Below, piece after piece: positions 62,622 to 64,000 of a DNA stretch of 64,000 nt. Numbering within the stretch: the first letter of the stretch is position 1; every line of letters starts with the position of its first letter. The notes beneath the pieces are model-generated. The model had not been told where the DNA came from. It saw nothing but the letters and a program-made list of their open reading frames with translations, and did no database searches. The stretch comes from Anseranas semipalmata (lineage: Eukaryota; Chordata; Aves; Anseriformes; Anseranatidae). Position numbers and translations under genes: made by a program. The stretch covers positions 4,825-68,824 of the forward strand of contig VXAA01006521.1 in assembly GCA_013399115.1 (NCBI GenBank), in the 5' to 3' direction.

Positions 62622-64000
62622 CTTTTCCACAGCTAAAATAAAGTTGACTGCAGATTAAACTCGCTTCTCTCTGAGGGACTGTGCCCAAGGCCCAGAGTTT
62701 TGCCAGCATTTGAGATATAATCATAAAATTATAAGTGTTGCAATTTTAGGTTGATTTCTTTGGCAGCCATTAGTTTTCAGACAGCCACAGGCAACTTAGC
62801 AGTTTTAGATCATCTCTAAATTGATTGTATTGTTTGTGTCTATTTGGAAGGTGCATGGAGCTCTTGGCTGGTTACATTGCACAAATGTTTCTGTACTTTT
62901 GGAAAAACCTACTCCAGAATATGCTGGCTTTCAGATTTTGTTAGAGGTGCCTGAAGCCACATCTATATAGGAAAGTTAACTTGGACTAAAACAGGTTGTG
63001 AATTAAAAGCAGAGTAGCTATTCTCAACTAACATCTCAAATTGGCAGCACTCTCTCTACGTACGTATTGTAATGGAAGCCAAATAAGCATTCTTTTGCTC
63101 ATGGTGAATAATGTCCTTACACTACATGTGATCCTGGCAAAGTGCAGAAAATAGTAATTGCTCTCAAAGATCTTCAGAGATTTGGCTCTCAATGACCAGA
63201 ATGTTCTCCTCTGACTTCAGCTGGCTTCAGCACGATGATCAGCTCACTTGCTCAGACCCATGGAAATATGCCTTTCCAGACTCTTTGAAATTCAGAACTG
63301 AGCTTTTCGGTAGCTAGGTTATTGAAAGAATTTCTCTATTTAAAGATGGCTTAGGAATTCCTGTGATTGAGACATCTCTTTGATCTGTTGTTTTCTAGAT
63401 GTTATGACAAGGACCCACCAACTCCCTGACACTGCAGGCCACACCTATTTTTCAAATCACCAAGATGGGATGTAACCATTGATGGAACTACAAAAATACA
63501 GGCCCAACATTCAGCTTCAGAAAAACAGTGGCAGTTCTTCTGTGTTTCAGTTACCCTCAATTTTTTTAAACCCCGTAAAAAAGGGTGTCTCCTGGATGTG
63601 GTCCTTTGCACACAGTCAGTCAGGTTTGGTGCTGTCTCCAGAAGCATTTGGATGTATGGTGCTGCAGCTATTATCTTGATGGTCTGATAATGTCAGGTTA
63701 TTAATGAAGGCATGTGGAACAGGGTGGAGTATTTTACAGAAGTTACAAAGCCTCTGGATAATCCTCATGTGAGTGCTATTAGTTGTAATGAGTTTCACTA
63801 CAGAAAGCAGGTTGAAATAATAATCACTTTCTTTTGATCACTTTTCAAAATCACACCAGCTTTATAGCCAATTTACCAAGTTGTGCCCAGACAGAGGTGG
63901 TAGATATGGAAAACTTTTCTGTGGATGCTTATATGGCAAGCTCAGCAGTAGCCTATCATGGTTCTTTGGCTTATTATCTTTAGCGGTTAGAGACCATATG

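Larger units (their letters stand above)
61203..64000. other. Unique non-coding stretch to the window edge
   Basis: Holds the microsatellites at 61908 and 62597. No gene, CR1 or LTR was recognised. Short frames (94 and 81 codons on the minus strand) carry no motif. Confidence 0.5.

Noticed and set aside
1..64000. CRISPR arrays, prokaryotic operons, tRNA or rRNA genes
   Set aside because: The sequence is bird-like; no regularly spaced repeats, no tRNA B-box with cloverleaf and no rRNA segments were found by eye.

Overview
This window looks like ordinary intergenic or intronic DNA from a bird. The main reason is its repeat content. It holds at least eight chicken-repeat-1 (CR1) non-LTR retrotransposon fragments, several ending in the CR1-type short 3' repeats (ATTCTGTG or a relative). 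It also holds one solo LTR of the avian endogenous-retrovirus type that I recognise from neoavian genomes. I see no Alu, L1 or B-type mammalian repeats. Base composition is AT-leaning and CpG-poor, and two short runs of N mark assembly gaps.

Layout, left to right. 0-5.6 kb: an A4G microsatellite, a CR1 copy with an internal deletion (361-1315, minus) and A4C/T4G microsatellites. 5.66-6.24 kb: a solo ERV LTR (minus). 6.2-19 kb: unique non-coding sequence with short homopolymers. 19.2-20.6 kb: an old CR1 remnant followed by a younger CR1, both plus. 23.3 kb: the first assembly gap. 25.0-25.4 kb: a CR1 3' end (plus). 34.06-34.56 kb: a second internally deleted CR1 (minus). 39.9-40.2 kb: a CR1 3' end (minus). 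43.7-44.1 kb: an old CR1 fragment (minus). 46.8-47.0 kb: a small CpG-dense patch. 51.2 kb: the second gap, flanked by a duplicated 22-base word that looks like an assembly artefact. 52.08-53.06 kb: the longest CR1 piece, with the reverse-transcriptase FADD motif and inactivating stops and frameshifts. 56-62 kb: long homopolymers and microsatellites.

I could not recognise any exon of a known protein, tRNA, rRNA or CRISPR array. Almost all open frames are chance frames or CR1 remnants. Four short open stretches have splice-like boundaries: 26031-26160, 30535-30740 and 59687-59838 on the minus strand, and 60601-60663 on the plus strand. They are reported as unproven exon candidates. Two of them have compatible splice phase.

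No new biological system is evident. The observations most worth checking are the exon candidates, the two CR1 copies that lost a similar internal segment, the CpG patch, and the misassembly at the second gap.
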